A stretch of DNA of 64,000 bases, taken from positions 62,001-126,000 of the forward strand of contig JBPBPL010000007.1 in the NCBI GenBank assembly GCA_050954285.1, written 5' to 3'. Each line of letters opens with the position of its first letter. Positions within the stretch are counted from its first letter, which is position 1. A program made the translations under genes and the position numbers. Source of the stretch: Mucilaginibacter_A sp050954285 (GTDB lineage Bacteria > Bacteroidota > Bacteroidia > Sphingobacteriales > Sphingobacteriaceae). Positions 17,881-27,234 of the stretch are shown here, piece after piece. The notes below the pieces were generated by a model. The model ran no database searches, was not told where the DNA came from, and worked only from the letters and a program-made list of their open reading frames with translations.

Positions 17881-18603
17881 ATGATTAAGAACAAACAGGT
17901 TTTTTTTGAAGATTGGGGTTTGATCGATTACCAGCAAGCCTGGGACAGGCAGGAAGCAATTTTTTCCTCCACCGTAAAACTAAAAACTGAGCTGCGCAAC
18001 CGTGGCGAAGATGATGCTTCTTTTACCGGCATAAAAACAGTAACACCCAATTACCTTATTTTTTGCGAACATCCGCATGTTTACACGCTGGGCAAAAGTG
18101 GTAAAAAGGAACATCTTTTATTGTCAGAAACGCAGTTGAAAGAAAAGGGCGCACAATTTTATCCAATTAATCGCGGCGGAGATATCACTTATCATGGCCC
18201 GGGGCAACTGGTAGTTTACCCAATTTTAGATTTGGATAATTTTTTCACCGATATTCATTTATACCTCCGCACTTTGGAAGAAGCTGTAATTTTAACTTTG
18301 GCTGATTTTGGTATCCGCAGCGAACGTTATCCCGGTTTTACCGGCGTTTGGCTGGATGCCGATAATCCGCAGAAAGCGCGAAAAATTTGTGCGATGGGCG
18401 TTCGATGCAGCCGCTGGGTAACCATGCATGGCCTGGCATTTAACATTAATCCAAACCTGGATTATTTTAAAAATATTGTTCCCTGCGGCATTGAAGGTAA
18501 AGCGGTTACTTCTATAGAAGCGGAATTGGACAAAAAAGTATCTATAAAAGAAGTATCAAAAATTTTAATGCAGCATCTTTATACTTTATTTGGAATGATT
18601 TAA
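17881..18603 (+). CDS. lipB: Octanoyltransferase LipB
   Basis: 240 residues. The signature GGDITYHGPGQLVVYPILDL is present, with the active-site Lys in RKICAMGVR and the catalytic Cys in NIVPCGIEGKAV. LipB moves octanoyl from ACP to lipoyl domains, the first step of protein lipoylation. Between the N-terminal helix and the CEHPHVYTLG strand lies an exposed segment DDASFTGIKT encoded by a copy of the dispersed element (core 18014-18025). A second copy (18545-18556) encodes SIKEV near the C-terminus. lipA is not adjacent. Confidence 0.95.
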   Translation: MIKNKQVFFEDWGLIDYQQAWDRQEAIFSSTVKLKTELRNRGEDDASFTGIKTVTPNYLIFCEHPHVYTLGKSGKKEHLLLSETQLKEKGAQFYPINRGGDITYHGPGQLVVYPILDLDNFFTDIHLYLRTLEEAVILTLADFGIRSERYPGFTGVWLDADNPQKARKICAMGVRCSRWVTMHGLAFNINPNLDYFKNIVPCGIEGKAVTSIEAELDKKVSIKEVSKILMQHLYTLFGMI

Positions 18604-18808
18604 TAAAAATCAACGCATTTTGGATGTTTAGTTCAAAAATTCCATTATTTTTTTTAAAAAATTCTAATTAATTGGATAAACTTCTATGATAAAAGAAGTT
18701 ATATATCTTTTTTGATTTTTTTATTATCCAAAATATATTTTTGTATAGATTTTTTTTGCTATTTGTTAAATTTATATCTACTTTGTTACAAAATTTAACA
18801 AATAACAT
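18604..18808 (+). promoter_or_regulatory. Upstream region of susC with candidate promoter
   Basis: Very AT-rich. A candidate Bacteroidota-type promoter has TTTG at 18711-18714, a 21-bp spacer and TATTTTTG at 18736-18743 (consensus TAnnTTTG), giving a leader of about 60 nt before the ATG at 18809. A one-mismatch dispersed core (TAAAAGAAGTTA, 18690-18701) lies just upstream. No anti-sigma/ECF gene is nearby. Confidence 0.4.
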
Positions 18809-21800
18809 ATGAAAAAAAATTTACTTCAGTTTTTATTGTTTTTTTTGCTCATTAGTTCGGGAGTTTATGCTCAGAATAAGACTATATCAGGAAGAATTAC
18901 CGATAAAAATGACGGATTAGCATTGCCAGGCGTTAGCGTAACAATTAAAGGAGGCCATACCGGAACTGTAACAGGTACAGATGGCAGGTACAAAATTGGT
19001 GTTCCACCTGGAAGCCAAACGCTTGTTTTTACTTACATTGGTTATCGCACCACTGAAACGGCTGTTGGTACAAATAGTGTAATTAATATTGCATTGAATG
19101 TAGCTGCAAACCAGCTAAGCGAAGTAGTGGTAACCGGTAGCGGCGTAGCAACAAGTAAGGCAAGATTAGGTATAGATGTTGCATCAGTATCTTCCAAAAA
19201 CTTACCGCAGGCACCTACAGCATCTATTGATCAGGCTTTAGTAGGTAAAATACCAGGTGCACAAATATCATCGGTAGATGGCACGCCAGGTGCACGTGCT
19301 AATATTGTGTTAAGGGGTATCAATACGATCCAACGTGGAACGTCTCCTATGATTTTGGTTGATGGTGTTGAATCTGGTGCTACAGACATTAGTTTGCTAG
19401 ATTTAAGTAACGTAGATCATATTGAAGTTGTACAAGGTGCGGCTTCCTCTACAATTTATGGTGCGCAAGGTGCAAATGGTGTTATACAGATATTTACTAA
19501 AAAGGGTGTACAAGGCAAACCACAAATTAATTTTTCAAGTAGTGTAGCAGCTAATAGCATTATCAATAGTGGTAATGTGCACCAAGCTATGTACAATAGT
19601 TTTAAAACGGATGCTAACGGAAACTTCATTAACAACAATGGAAATATAATAGCATTGGATCGTGATGGTACTTATCCAGGTGTGGTTTGGCAATATCCCG
19701 CCGGAAATGGTAACCCAACGGCAATGTCTAATCCTTTAAATATAGATAATAAGCCTTATGGCACTAATTTAAAGTATTACGATCATGTTAAACAGTTATT
19801 TCAAACAGCTTATACTACTAATAATACAGTTAACATTTCTGGTGCCACTTCATCAGTTGATTACAATGTTGGAGTTTCCAACAATCATCAGCAAAGTACC
19901 ATTCGTACCAATGGTTATAATGATCGTACTAACCTGACTTCTAATGTGGGTATTGAATTGTTTAAAGGATTTACGGTTCGGTCTATAACACAATTAATTT
20001 ATAACCATAATACACTAAACAGAAGTTTAGGAATTGGTAATTCCGGTGGGATTTTCAATGCATTAAATGCATCTCCATTCTACGATTTTAATCAAAGATT
20101 AGCCGATGGTACTTTGCCTTTATCTTTAAATTCGGGTACGATAAGTGTTAACGGTTCAAACCCTTTTTACCGCACCGAGTATGGTTCTACAAATGATAAT
20201 CGGGTTGATATCCTCCAAAATTTGCAGGCAGATTATAAGGTTAATAAATTTGTAACTCTAAATGCCAAATATGGCATAAATTATAGTCATCGTGAAGCTA
20301 ATTATATTTATCAAAACCAATCAAACAATATAGCTTCTCAAGATTTGAACACTTTTATCAGTAATTATAATGGTGCTAATACAGGTGAATTAGATAAAAA
20401 CACCTATACAACATCTTTCCAAAATTTTAATGCCTCTGCAACCATCCGTACAGATTTTGAAAAAGATTTTCATTTGAATGTACCAATCACTACTGCTACG
20501 TTATTACAGTATGATTATCGTAAAAACAATTATCAGGAGTTTGATACTTATGGATTAGGATTACCATCTTATCCAATTTATAACTTTCAGCAAACTTCAA
20601 CACAAGCGGTAAACTATGATTATACGGAGCCATTTGTTACATTTGGTTATGTGGTAAATCAAAAAATTGATATTGGCGAATATGGTGGTGTAGCAGGTGG
20701 TTTCCGCAGTGATTATTCTTCGGCATTCGGTCAAGGTTCAAAACCATTCACTTTCCCTAACGCCAATGCTTATATACGTCCTTCTTCATTCGGTTTCTGG
20801 AAAAATAGCTCTTTAGGAAATAGGCTTCCTGAATTTAAATTAAGGGCTGCTTATGGCCAAGCCGGTATACAACCACAGCCATTCGACAGATATCCTACAC
20901 TTGTACCACAAAATTTAGGTACCGGACTTGCATTTGCATTACTTAATGCAAATAGAAACCCTAACCTTAATGTGGAAATCTCTAAGGAGTTTGAGGCTGG
21001 TACAGATTTCGAGGTAAAAGGATTTAATGGTACTTGGTTATCAGACCTTAACTTTAGCGGTACTTATTGGAAACGAAATGGTTCAAACATCATTTATGAT
21101 GTAAGTGTGCCACCATCAACCGGCGCCAATACAATAAGAAATAATGCTATTTCTATTGAATCGCATGGTATCCAGGCATCTTTAAACCTCAATGTGTATA
21201 GAGGAAAAAACTTTAACTGGAACTTTACCAGTAATTTTAGCCGACAAACATCCATGATTACCAAAATCAATGGTCCTTCAATTATTTTAGCAAGTTCTGC
21301 GGGTAGTACACAACTTGTTTTGAGTGAAGGAACAAAAATTGGTCAGATTTACGGATATAAAGCTTTAACCAGCTTAACTCAAACCAACCAAGAAGGTGTA
21401 CGGTATATAAGCGATGCAGACCTTAGCAATTATGAAATTGTAAATGGTAGGGTTGTAAACAAAACAACAAAAGGGGTTCAGTTTACCAATGAAGCCTATT
21501 CTTTTGGTGATCCCAATCCAAAATTTAACATGTCTTTTATCAACAGCATGTCTTATAAAGGTTTGAGCTTTAACTTTCAGTTTGACTGGGTTCATGGAAG
21601 CCACTTATATAATCAAACTAAAGAGTGGATGTACCGTGATGGTATAAGCAGTGATTACGATAAACCAGTAACCATTAATGGTGTAACAGCTGCATATACG
21701 GCTTATTACAGAAGTATTTATGCAGATTACTTTGGAGCACGTAACGGCCCGGCACGTAATGGTACTAAGGATTATTTCTATGAAGATGCCTCTTTTGTGC

Positions 21801-22033
21801 GCTTAAGAAATGTTTCTTTAGCTTATGACTTTGCTAACATCATCCACAACAAAATTTTTAGAAGAGTACAATTGATTTTAACCGGACGTAATATTTTAAC
21901 ATTTACTAAGTACACAGGATTTGACCCAGAAATTAGTACCGGTACTTCTAACTCTGCATTTGATCGCGGTGTTGACAACAGTTCTTCACCTAATTTAAAA
22001 TCTTATCAGGTTGGACTAAATCTCGGATTCTAA
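18809..22033 (+). CDS. SusC/RagA family TonB-linked outer-membrane protein
   Basis: 1,074 residues, typical SusC size. A signal peptide ends at GVYAQ. A CarboxypepD_reg domain follows (ISGRITDKNDGLALPGVSV), then a plug (LVGKIPGAQISSVDGTPGAR, PMILVDGVESGATDI, VVQGAASSTIYGAQGANGVI) and a 22-strand-type barrel ending VGLNLGF. It works with the SusD-like lipoprotein encoded 20 bp downstream, in a lidded transporter for glycans or peptides. No glycosidase or regulator adjoins, so the ligand is unknown. The gene is visibly more AT-rich in codon use than its neighbours and carries no exact dispersed 12-mer. Confidence 0.95.
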   Translation: MKKNLLQFLLFFLLISSGVYAQNKTISGRITDKNDGLALPGVSVTIKGGHTGTVTGTDGRYKIGVPPGSQTLVFTYIGYRTTETAVGTNSVINIALNVAANQLSEVVVTGSGVATSKARLGIDVASVSSKNLPQAPTASIDQALVGKIPGAQISSVDGTPGARANIVLRGINTIQRGTSPMILVDGVESGATDISLLDLSNVDHIEVVQGAASSTIYGAQGANGVIQIFTKKGVQGKPQINFSSSVAANSIINSGNVHQAMYNSFKTDANGNFINNNGNIIALDRDGTYPGVVWQYPAGNGNPTAMSNPLNIDNKPYGTNLKYYDHVKQLFQTAYTTNNTVNISGATSSVDYNVGVSNNHQQSTIRTNGYNDRTNLTSNVGIELFKGFTVRSITQLIYNHNTLNRSLGIGNSGGIFNALNASPFYDFNQRLADGTLPLSLNSGTISVNGSNPFYRTEYGSTNDNRVDILQNLQADYKVNKFVTLNAKYGINYSHREANYIYQNQSNNIASQDLNTFISNYNGANTGELDKNTYTTSFQNFNASATIRTDFEKDFHLNVPITTATLLQYDYRKNNYQEFDTYGLGLPSYPIYNFQQTSTQAVNYDYTEPFVTFGYVVNQKIDIGEYGGVAGGFRSDYSSAFGQGSKPFTFPNANAYIRPSSFGFWKNSSLGNRLPEFKLRAAYGQAGIQPQPFDRYPTLVPQNLGTGLAFALLNANRNPNLNVEISKEFEAGTDFEVKGFNGTWLSDLNFSGTYWKRNGSNIIYDVSVPPSTGANTIRNNAISIESHGIQASLNLNVYRGKNFNWNFTSNFSRQTSMITKINGPSIILASSAGSTQLVLSEGTKIGQIYGYKALTSLTQTNQEGVRYISDADLSNYEIVNGRVVNKTTKGVQFTNEAYSFGDPNPKFNMSFINSMSYKGLSFNFQFDWVHGSHLYNQTKEWMYRDGISSDYDKPVTINGVTAAYTAYYRSIYADYFGARNGPARNGTKDYFYEDASFVRLRNVSLAYDFANIIHNKIFRRVQLILTGRNILTFTKYTGFDPEISTGTSNSAFDRGVDNSSSPNLKSYQVGLNLGF

Positions 22034-22053
22034 TTAATATTTAACTATAAGTA

Positions 22054-23697
22054 ATGAAAAGATATAAAATAATTACAACGTGGATAATTACTGCAACTTT
22101 GCTGAGTGCCACGTCATGTAAAAAACAACTGGACGTAAAAAATCCGAATTCGCCAACGCTTGATCAAGCACTAACAGAAACCGGCATTATCTCTTTAGCC
22201 AGTGGTGGTGTATATATTACAGGTTTCAATGGAAGTAGTCCAACTGTTATAAATGGTTTAAATTCACTTGGTGACAGTTATTTTGCCGCAGGTATTCAAT
22301 ATCATGAATTGATGGGTGATAACATTGGTGCTGAAGCATCAAACAATAACATCAACGTTGTTAACTTACCAGATTACGCCATATTTGATGACGGTACAAA
22401 AACTTCAAATACTTCTCCGCAAAAGTCTGTATTACGTATCAGTAATACACGTGACAAGCGGCCTTCAAATCCTTTTTATTTGGAATGGGCCTACATGTAT
22501 AGTTTAAATAATGCTTGTAATCAAGTACTTGCACTGGTAGATAACATTGCTTTTTCTGGCGATGCAACCACAAAAAAGAATACTATAAAAGCATGGTGCT
22601 ATTGGTGGAAAGGTTTTGCTTATGCTAAAATTGGATCACTGTATTATGCTGGAATAGTTAATAATGGTGTGAATACTGTTGTGCCAAACTATGTGAATGC
22701 GGCAGCTATTATTACAGAGTCAAATAAAAACTTAGATGCTGCAGCTACTTTGCTTTCTGCTATTACTAGTACAACAGACTATACTACAGTAATGGCCAAA
22801 TTGTTGCCAAGCTTTGTACAAATAGGTCACGGAGCAGTACCTACACCAGCTATGTTTATTCATAATATAAACACATTAAAGGCCAGAAACATATTAGCCA
22901 ATACCAAAGTGTCGGATATGACAGCAGCTAGCTGGGCAGCTGTTTTAGCCTTAACTAATGCTGGCATTGCCAGTACAGACAACGTATTTGTAGGCCGTAC
23001 GGCTGTAACAAATGGTTTCTTCTCGGCAACTGGCGGTTCTGTAGCGGCTTTAAGCACGGGTCCACCAAAATCAACAACCTTTAAAATTAGTGAACGTTTG
23101 ATTCAAAATTACGATCCGGCTGACAAACGTTTAGCTAATAACTTTATTCAAGTTACACCTTATTTAAATCAGGTTGGTGGCTTTACATTTAGTACACGCT
23201 GGCAACTGGTGGATGGCGGTAACGGTTTAACAGGTGTTAACGTTTTAAGTAATAGAACGCCCGGAAGCTATGAATTATATATTGGTGGATCGTATGAGGA
23301 AAACGAATTAATGAAAGCAGAAGCTTTAATTAACACTGGTTCTATTCCTGCCGCATTAACAAGTATCAACAACGTGCGTAGTGTTCAGGGTGCAGGTTTG
23401 CCTGCATTATCTGGTTTAAATACTGTTACTGCTGCTACAGCAGTATTACGCAGCGAGCGTCGCGTAGCTTTAGTTTTTAGAGGATTGGCATTTTATGATG
23501 CTCGCCGGTATGGAGTTATTTATGATATTTCAGCAGGTGGTGGTGTTACTAATGCAGTAGTTTTAAGTACTACGGGTGCAGTAAATACCAAAGTAACCAT
23601 TAATTATAATTTTCTTGATTACTGGGATGTACCAGCGGATGAGTTTGTGCTTAATCCACCAGCAGCAGGTAGTGCAGCAATTAAAAATCCGAATTGA
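22054..23697 (+). CDS. SusD/RagB-like nutrient-binding lipoprotein
   Basis: 547 residues. A lipoprotein signal has lipobox SATSC (Cys near residue 23), then KKQLDVKNPNSPTLDQA, typical of SusD-like proteins. Alpha-helical TPR-type segments follow (LEWAYMYSLNNACNQVLALV, WCYWWKGFAYAKIG) and the C-terminal RSERRVALVFRGLAFYDARRYG found in SusD_RagB. It forms the extracellular lid over the SusC barrel encoded immediately upstream (20-bp gap, same operon). A strong terminator follows the gene. The gene has no exact dispersed 12-mer. Confidence 0.9.
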   Translation: MKRYKIITTWIITATLLSATSCKKQLDVKNPNSPTLDQALTETGIISLASGGVYITGFNGSSPTVINGLNSLGDSYFAAGIQYHELMGDNIGAEASNNNINVVNLPDYAIFDDGTKTSNTSPQKSVLRISNTRDKRPSNPFYLEWAYMYSLNNACNQVLALVDNIAFSGDATTKKNTIKAWCYWWKGFAYAKIGSLYYAGIVNNGVNTVVPNYVNAAAIITESNKNLDAAATLLSAITSTTDYTTVMAKLLPSFVQIGHGAVPTPAMFIHNINTLKARNILANTKVSDMTAASWAAVLALTNAGIASTDNVFVGRTAVTNGFFSATGGSVAALSTGPPKSTTFKISERLIQNYDPADKRLANNFIQVTPYLNQVGGFTFSTRWQLVDGGNGLTGVNVLSNRTPGSYELYIGGSYEENELMKAEALINTGSIPAALTSINNVRSVQGAGLPALSGLNTVTAATAVLRSERRVALVFRGLAFYDARRYGVIYDISAGGGVTNAVVLSTTGAVNTKVTINYNFLDYWDVPADEFVLNPPAAGSAAIKNPN

Positions 23698-23718
23698 TAA
23701 ATAAATTCAGCTATTAGC

Positions 23719-23752
23719 AACGGGCAGTTTCAATTTGGGGCTGCCCGTTTTT
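23719..23752 (+). terminator. Intrinsic terminator of the susCD operon
   Basis: A 9-bp GC-rich stem (AACGGGCAG 23719-23727, CTGCCCGTT 23741-23749) followed by TTTG. Confidence 0.9.
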
Positions 23753-23756
23753 GTTG

Positions 23757-23782
23757 ATGCTTCTTTTATCGGTATAAATTTA
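23757..23782. repeat. Dispersed element, archetypal copy
   Basis: ATGCTTCTTTTA (23757-23768), TCGGTA, TAAATTTA: core, 6-bp spacer and AT half all match the consensus. It directly follows the susCD terminator. Confidence 0.9.
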
Positions 23783-23852
23783 GTGCTCAAAAGATTGCTA
23801 ATTTTAAAATCCTGAATGATTTTATATTCGTATGAGTTAATATGAACGCAGC

Positions 23853-24572
23853 ATGAAATTATTAGACAGTATATTTATATTGCTTTTGATGATACTTGGT
23901 TGTAAAAAGCAGGAGGTAATTACAATACAAGCACCTGTAATTACCGGTATTGCAACTACTACTCCTATTTCGGATTCTATAACTTATCTTGCCTTGGGCG
24001 ATTCCTACACTATTGGGCAATCTGTGCCAACCATACAATCATTTCCTTATCAGCTAAGCGCACAACTCCGGTTAAATAAACTTACAGCTGCTGATCCGGT
24101 GATTATTGCCCGCACCGGTTGGACGACTGCCGATTTAAAGAAAGCCATTACTGATGCTGCTTTAACCAAAAAATATAGCTTTGTTACCTTGCTTATTGGC
24201 GTAAATAACCAGTTTCAAAGCGTTTCTATAGATAGTTATAAAAGTGATTTTGACGACTTGATAAACACTGCCGTATCTTATGCAGGCGGAAACCGAAAAC
24301 ATGTGTTTGTTTTATCAATCCCGGATTATTCTGTTACACCGTTTGCTTTAGGCCGGGATACGGCTGCAATCAGGACACAAATAGATCAATATAATGCCAT
24401 CAACTTAAATGAAAGCAACCGGCTTGGGGTTAACTACCTCAACATAACACCTATTTCGCGCGAAGCAAAAACGGATAATACATTGCTTGCTGATGATGGT
24501 TTGCATCCGTCGGGAAAAATGTATATGCTTTGGGTACAGTCTTTATTAAAACAGGTAACTGCTGGTTTGTAA
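23853..24572 (+). CDS. SGNH/GDSL-family esterase lipoprotein
   Basis: 239 residues. The N-terminus MKLLDSIFILLLMILGC is a lipoprotein signal (Cys17). The nucleophile block is LALGDSYTIGQSV, the oxyanion block RTGWTT, then LLIGVNNQF (block III GxN), and the catalytic pair is DGLHPS near the C-terminus (Asp and His). It is a predicted envelope esterase or lipase; the substrate is unknown. A terminator separates it from the SusCD genes, so a shared role is not implied. Confidence 0.85.
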   Translation: MKLLDSIFILLLMILGCKKQEVITIQAPVITGIATTTPISDSITYLALGDSYTIGQSVPTIQSFPYQLSAQLRLNKLTAADPVIIARTGWTTADLKKAITDAALTKKYSFVTLLIGVNNQFQSVSIDSYKSDFDDLINTAVSYAGGNRKHVFVLSIPDYSVTPFALGRDTAAIRTQIDQYNAINLNESNRLGVNYLNITPISREAKTDNTLLADDGLHPSGKMYMLWVQSLLKQVTAGL

Positions 24573-24593
24573 TTAATAAACGTGCTTATGCCG

Positions 24594-24619
24594 ATGCTTC
24601 TTTTATCACCTGAAAATCA
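24594..24619. repeat. Dispersed element at the serine ammonia-lyase 3' end
   Basis: Core ATGCTTCTTTTA 24594-24605, spacer TCACCT, then GAAAATCA. The minus-strand stop TGA (24619-24617) falls at the end of the AT half. Confidence 0.8.
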
Positions 24620-26044
24620 GCAGTCTGGTATCGAAATTGGAATCTGAATAGCTAAACCGCCATCCGCAGTTTCTTTGTATTTCAAATTCATATCCTGCGC
24701 GGTTTCCCACATCGTTTTTACTACGGCATCCAGGCTAACCCGTGCATTATCCGGGTTGCTTTGTAACGCTAACTGTGATGCGGTAATGGCTTTGATGGCG
24801 CCCATCGTATTGCGTTCGATGCAGGGAACCTGCACTAATCCGCCAATCGGGTCGCAAGTCATGCCGAGGTGATGTTCCATAGCAATTTCGGCAGCCATCA
24901 AAACCTGTCGCTGCGAACCGCCTAAAACTTCTGTTAAAGCACCGGCCGCCATGGCTGATGAAACACCAATTTCTGCTTGGCAGCCGCCCATTGCTGCTGA
25001 AATAGTTGATCCTTTTTTAAAGATACTACCGATTTCCGAAGCCGTTAACAGGAAACGGATAATCTGGTCGATGCTGTTTTTATCGCAGAAAATTAGAGCA
25101 TAATGTAAAACAGCCGGAATTACGCCTGCCGCGCCGTTGGTTGGTGCTGTAACTACACGTCCGAATGAAGCGTTTTCTTCATTTACGGCCAAAGCAAAAC
25201 AACTCACCCAATCCAAAATATACTGGAAACTGTTGCCTTTTTGTTTAATAGCGGCAATCCAGCTGTCATAATCGTAATATTCGGCATCTGCCAAAAGCCT
25301 TTTGTTGCTGCGCGCCGCCCGCCGTGCAACATTTAACCCGCCCGGTAGGTAACCCGAAGTATGGCAACCGCGGTACAAACAGGCTTTCATTACTTCAAAA
25401 ATTTGCCAAACGCCGGTTTTAGTGTCTTCTTCTAATCGCCAGGCCAGCTCGTTTTCCATTACTACATCCGAAATTTTGAGTCCGGTTTTTAAGCACCAAT
25501 GCAGTAAATCATTTGCTGTATCGATAGGGAAAGGCAAATCAACCTCGGTTTTTGCTGCGGATTGTCCGTTTTCCGTCAGCACAAAACCACCACCAATAGA
25601 ATAAAAAGTTTCTGATAAAGCCTTACCATCCACCAAAAAAGCCTGAAATGTAACCGCATTCGGATGGAAGGGCAAGCTATTGTTCATTAAATAAAGCAAA
25701 TCATGTTCTATGCTGAAACCGATGCTTCTTTTACCACCTAAATTTAGTTGTTGGATGATGGCGATGCTTTCAATTTTGGATTCAATCTGATCCACCGGAA
25801 ACGTAACCGGATCATCTCCGCTCAAACCCAGCAAAACGGCAATATCAGTACCGTGGCCTTTTCCGGTTTTGGCCAGCGAACCATAAAGCAAAATTTTGAT
25901 CTGGATAACCTGCAGCAGCAAATCCCTTTTTTCCAGCAAAGCCACAAACTGCTGCGCCGCCCGCCACGGCCCCAAAGTATGCGAGCTGGATGGCCCGATA
26001 CCAATTTTAAACATATCAAAAACAGAAATCTGCTCTTTTTGCAT
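24617..26044 (-). CDS. sdaA: L-serine ammonia-lyase (single-chain, Fe-S)
   Basis: 475 residues combining beta and alpha domains in one chain. N-terminal ISVFDMFKIGIGPSSSHTLGPW is the beta-domain signature. C-terminal GAAGVIPAVLHY, GGCQAEIGVSSAMAAGAL and MTCDPIGGLVQVPCIERN carry the cysteines expected to ligate the 4Fe-4S cluster. It converts L-serine to pyruvate and ammonia. In-frame GTG and TTG codons lie upstream; the ATG at 26044 is chosen. A dispersed core (25722-25733) is read as GGKRSIG, a short linker in the beta domain. Confidence 0.95.
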   Translation of the reverse strand: MQKEQISVFDMFKIGIGPSSSHTLGPWRAAQQFVALLEKRDLLLQVIQIKILLYGSLAKTGKGHGTDIAVLLGLSGDDPVTFPVDQIESKIESIAIIQQLNLGGKRSIGFSIEHDLLYLMNNSLPFHPNAVTFQAFLVDGKALSETFYSIGGGFVLTENGQSAAKTEVDLPFPIDTANDLLHWCLKTGLKISDVVMENELAWRLEEDTKTGVWQIFEVMKACLYRGCHTSGYLPGGLNVARRAARSNKRLLADAEYYDYDSWIAAIKQKGNSFQYILDWVSCFALAVNEENASFGRVVTAPTNGAAGVIPAVLHYALIFCDKNSIDQIIRFLLTASEIGSIFKKGSTISAAMGGCQAEIGVSSAMAAGALTEVLGGSQRQVLMAAEIAMEHHLGMTCDPIGGLVQVPCIERNTMGAIKAITASQLALQSNPDNARVSLDAVVKTMWETAQDMNLKYKETADGGLAIQIPISIPDC

Positions 26045-26091
26045 CACCAAAATTACTACTTTTAAAAACGTGTTTCTTTATACTGAAGTTG

Positions 26092-26385
26092 ATGGCAAAA
26101 TGGATAGAAAATTTTTTATTACCCTGTCCGTTTAAAGCATTAACAGGCTTGGATTGCCCTGGCTGCGGCTTCCAGCGATCCGTTTTAGCTTTATTTAAAG
26201 GTGATTTTACAGGGAGTTTCCAGCTTTATCCAGCCACTATCCCAATACTTCTTTTAGCAGTATTTTTACTGGTTGGGATAAAGTTGCCATTACCGCAGCG
26301 CGAAAAAATAAGGAAAGCGTTATTTGGAATTGCTGCTTTAACAGTAATCGTTTCTTATGCTTTTAAGATACAGCATTATTTTTAA
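26092..26385 (+). CDS. DUF2752 small membrane protein
   Basis: 97 residues. The CPxC-type signature LTGLDCPGCGFQRSVLALFKGD is diagnostic of DUF2752, followed by two membrane helices (PATIPILLLAVFLLVGI and ALFGIAALTVIVSYAF). Function unknown. A 12-mer core (26245-26256) encodes ILLLAVF in the first helix. A TTG one codon upstream is a less likely start. Confidence 0.85.
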   Translation: MAKWIENFLLPCPFKALTGLDCPGCGFQRSVLALFKGDFTGSFQLYPATIPILLLAVFLLVGIKLPLPQREKIRKALFGIAALTVIVSYAFKIQHYF

Positions 26386-26401
26386 ATGCGAAACCGGAAT
26401 G

Positions 26402-27142
26402 CTACAATTCCATTTTAGTCATCAAAAAATTGTAATCCTGCACTACCGTTTGCAAAAAACCCAAATCATCCAGCGATGAGGCAACAGCTAAATGGGTTTT
26501 GATTTGATTGGCCATCTGATGTACCAGTACAGCGTTATGACTTTGAATCACTTCATGGATGAGCACCACATCCCGATCTGCCAGCTGGTTCACTTCCTTA
26601 AAAACCGGTATATAACCGGGCTGAATGTGGGTGAAAGCCAATATACTTGCATCCGTTCGCGGCTTGGTGGTTACCAAAGTTGTGCCGGCAGCCAAATCGC
26701 CAAGGCGTTGTTTATTGTTAGTGACGATGACCGAAATTAATCCAGCCAGCTGAAAGGTAATCAGAAAATCTATAATGCGGAACAGCCAACGTATTACATA
26801 CTGTCCAAAACTTGGCCGTGCGCCATCCAAACTAATCACTTTAATATTCATGATGCGTTTGCCAACGCTTTGGCCGTTTAAAAAAACTTCACAAACCAAA
26901 TCGTAAAAAACCAAGCCGGCCAATACAATAATATATAGAGCCGCAACAAAACGCCCGGAAATAAAACCTCCGCTTCCCCACGAGACGCCACTTATAAGAA
27001 GAGTGGTTGAGATACCAACAGCAATTAATATCAAAATAAAAATCCCAAAATCAATGATCCTGGCCACAATGCGCTCGCCCAAACCGGCTACTTCGTAATC
27101 AATTTCAATATTCTGGCTGGTCGTAATTTTGATGGTTTGCAT
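26402..27142 (-). CDS. RDD family membrane protein
   Basis: 246 residues. The RDD domain spans about residues 15-160: RIVARIIDFGIFILILIAVG (with Arg and Asp of the RDD motif), LAGLVFYDLVCEVFLNGQSVGKRIMNIKVI and a last segment near 125-150. A soluble helical tail follows. RDD proteins are poorly understood, some linked to ion antiport. It is divergent from the SpoIIM-like gene, and this RDD/SpoIIM neighbourhood with MoxR and DUF58 is common in Bacteroidota. Confidence 0.85.
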   Translation of the reverse strand: MQTIKITTSQNIEIDYEVAGLGERIVARIIDFGIFILILIAVGISTTLLISGVSWGSGGFISGRFVAALYIIVLAGLVFYDLVCEVFLNGQSVGKRIMNIKVISLDGARPSFGQYVIRWLFRIIDFLITFQLAGLISVIVTNNKQRLGDLAAGTTLVTTKPRTDASILAFTHIQPGYIPVFKEVNQLADRDVVLIHEVIQSHNAVLVHQMANQIKTHLAVASSLDDLGFLQTVVQDYNFLMTKMEL

Positions 27143-27210
27143 GTTAACAAATATATTTTTTATTGATTGAAATAATTATCTTACAAAACAATTTAAACCA
27201 GTTTATCGAA

Positions 27211-27234
27211 AAATTTATACGCTAAAAGAAGCAT
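27211..27234. repeat. Dispersed element whose last bases start spoIIM-like CDS
   Basis: AAATTTATACGC, then core TAAAAGAAGCAT 27223-27234. The terminal AT of the core plus the next G forms the ATG start at 27233. Confidence 0.85.
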
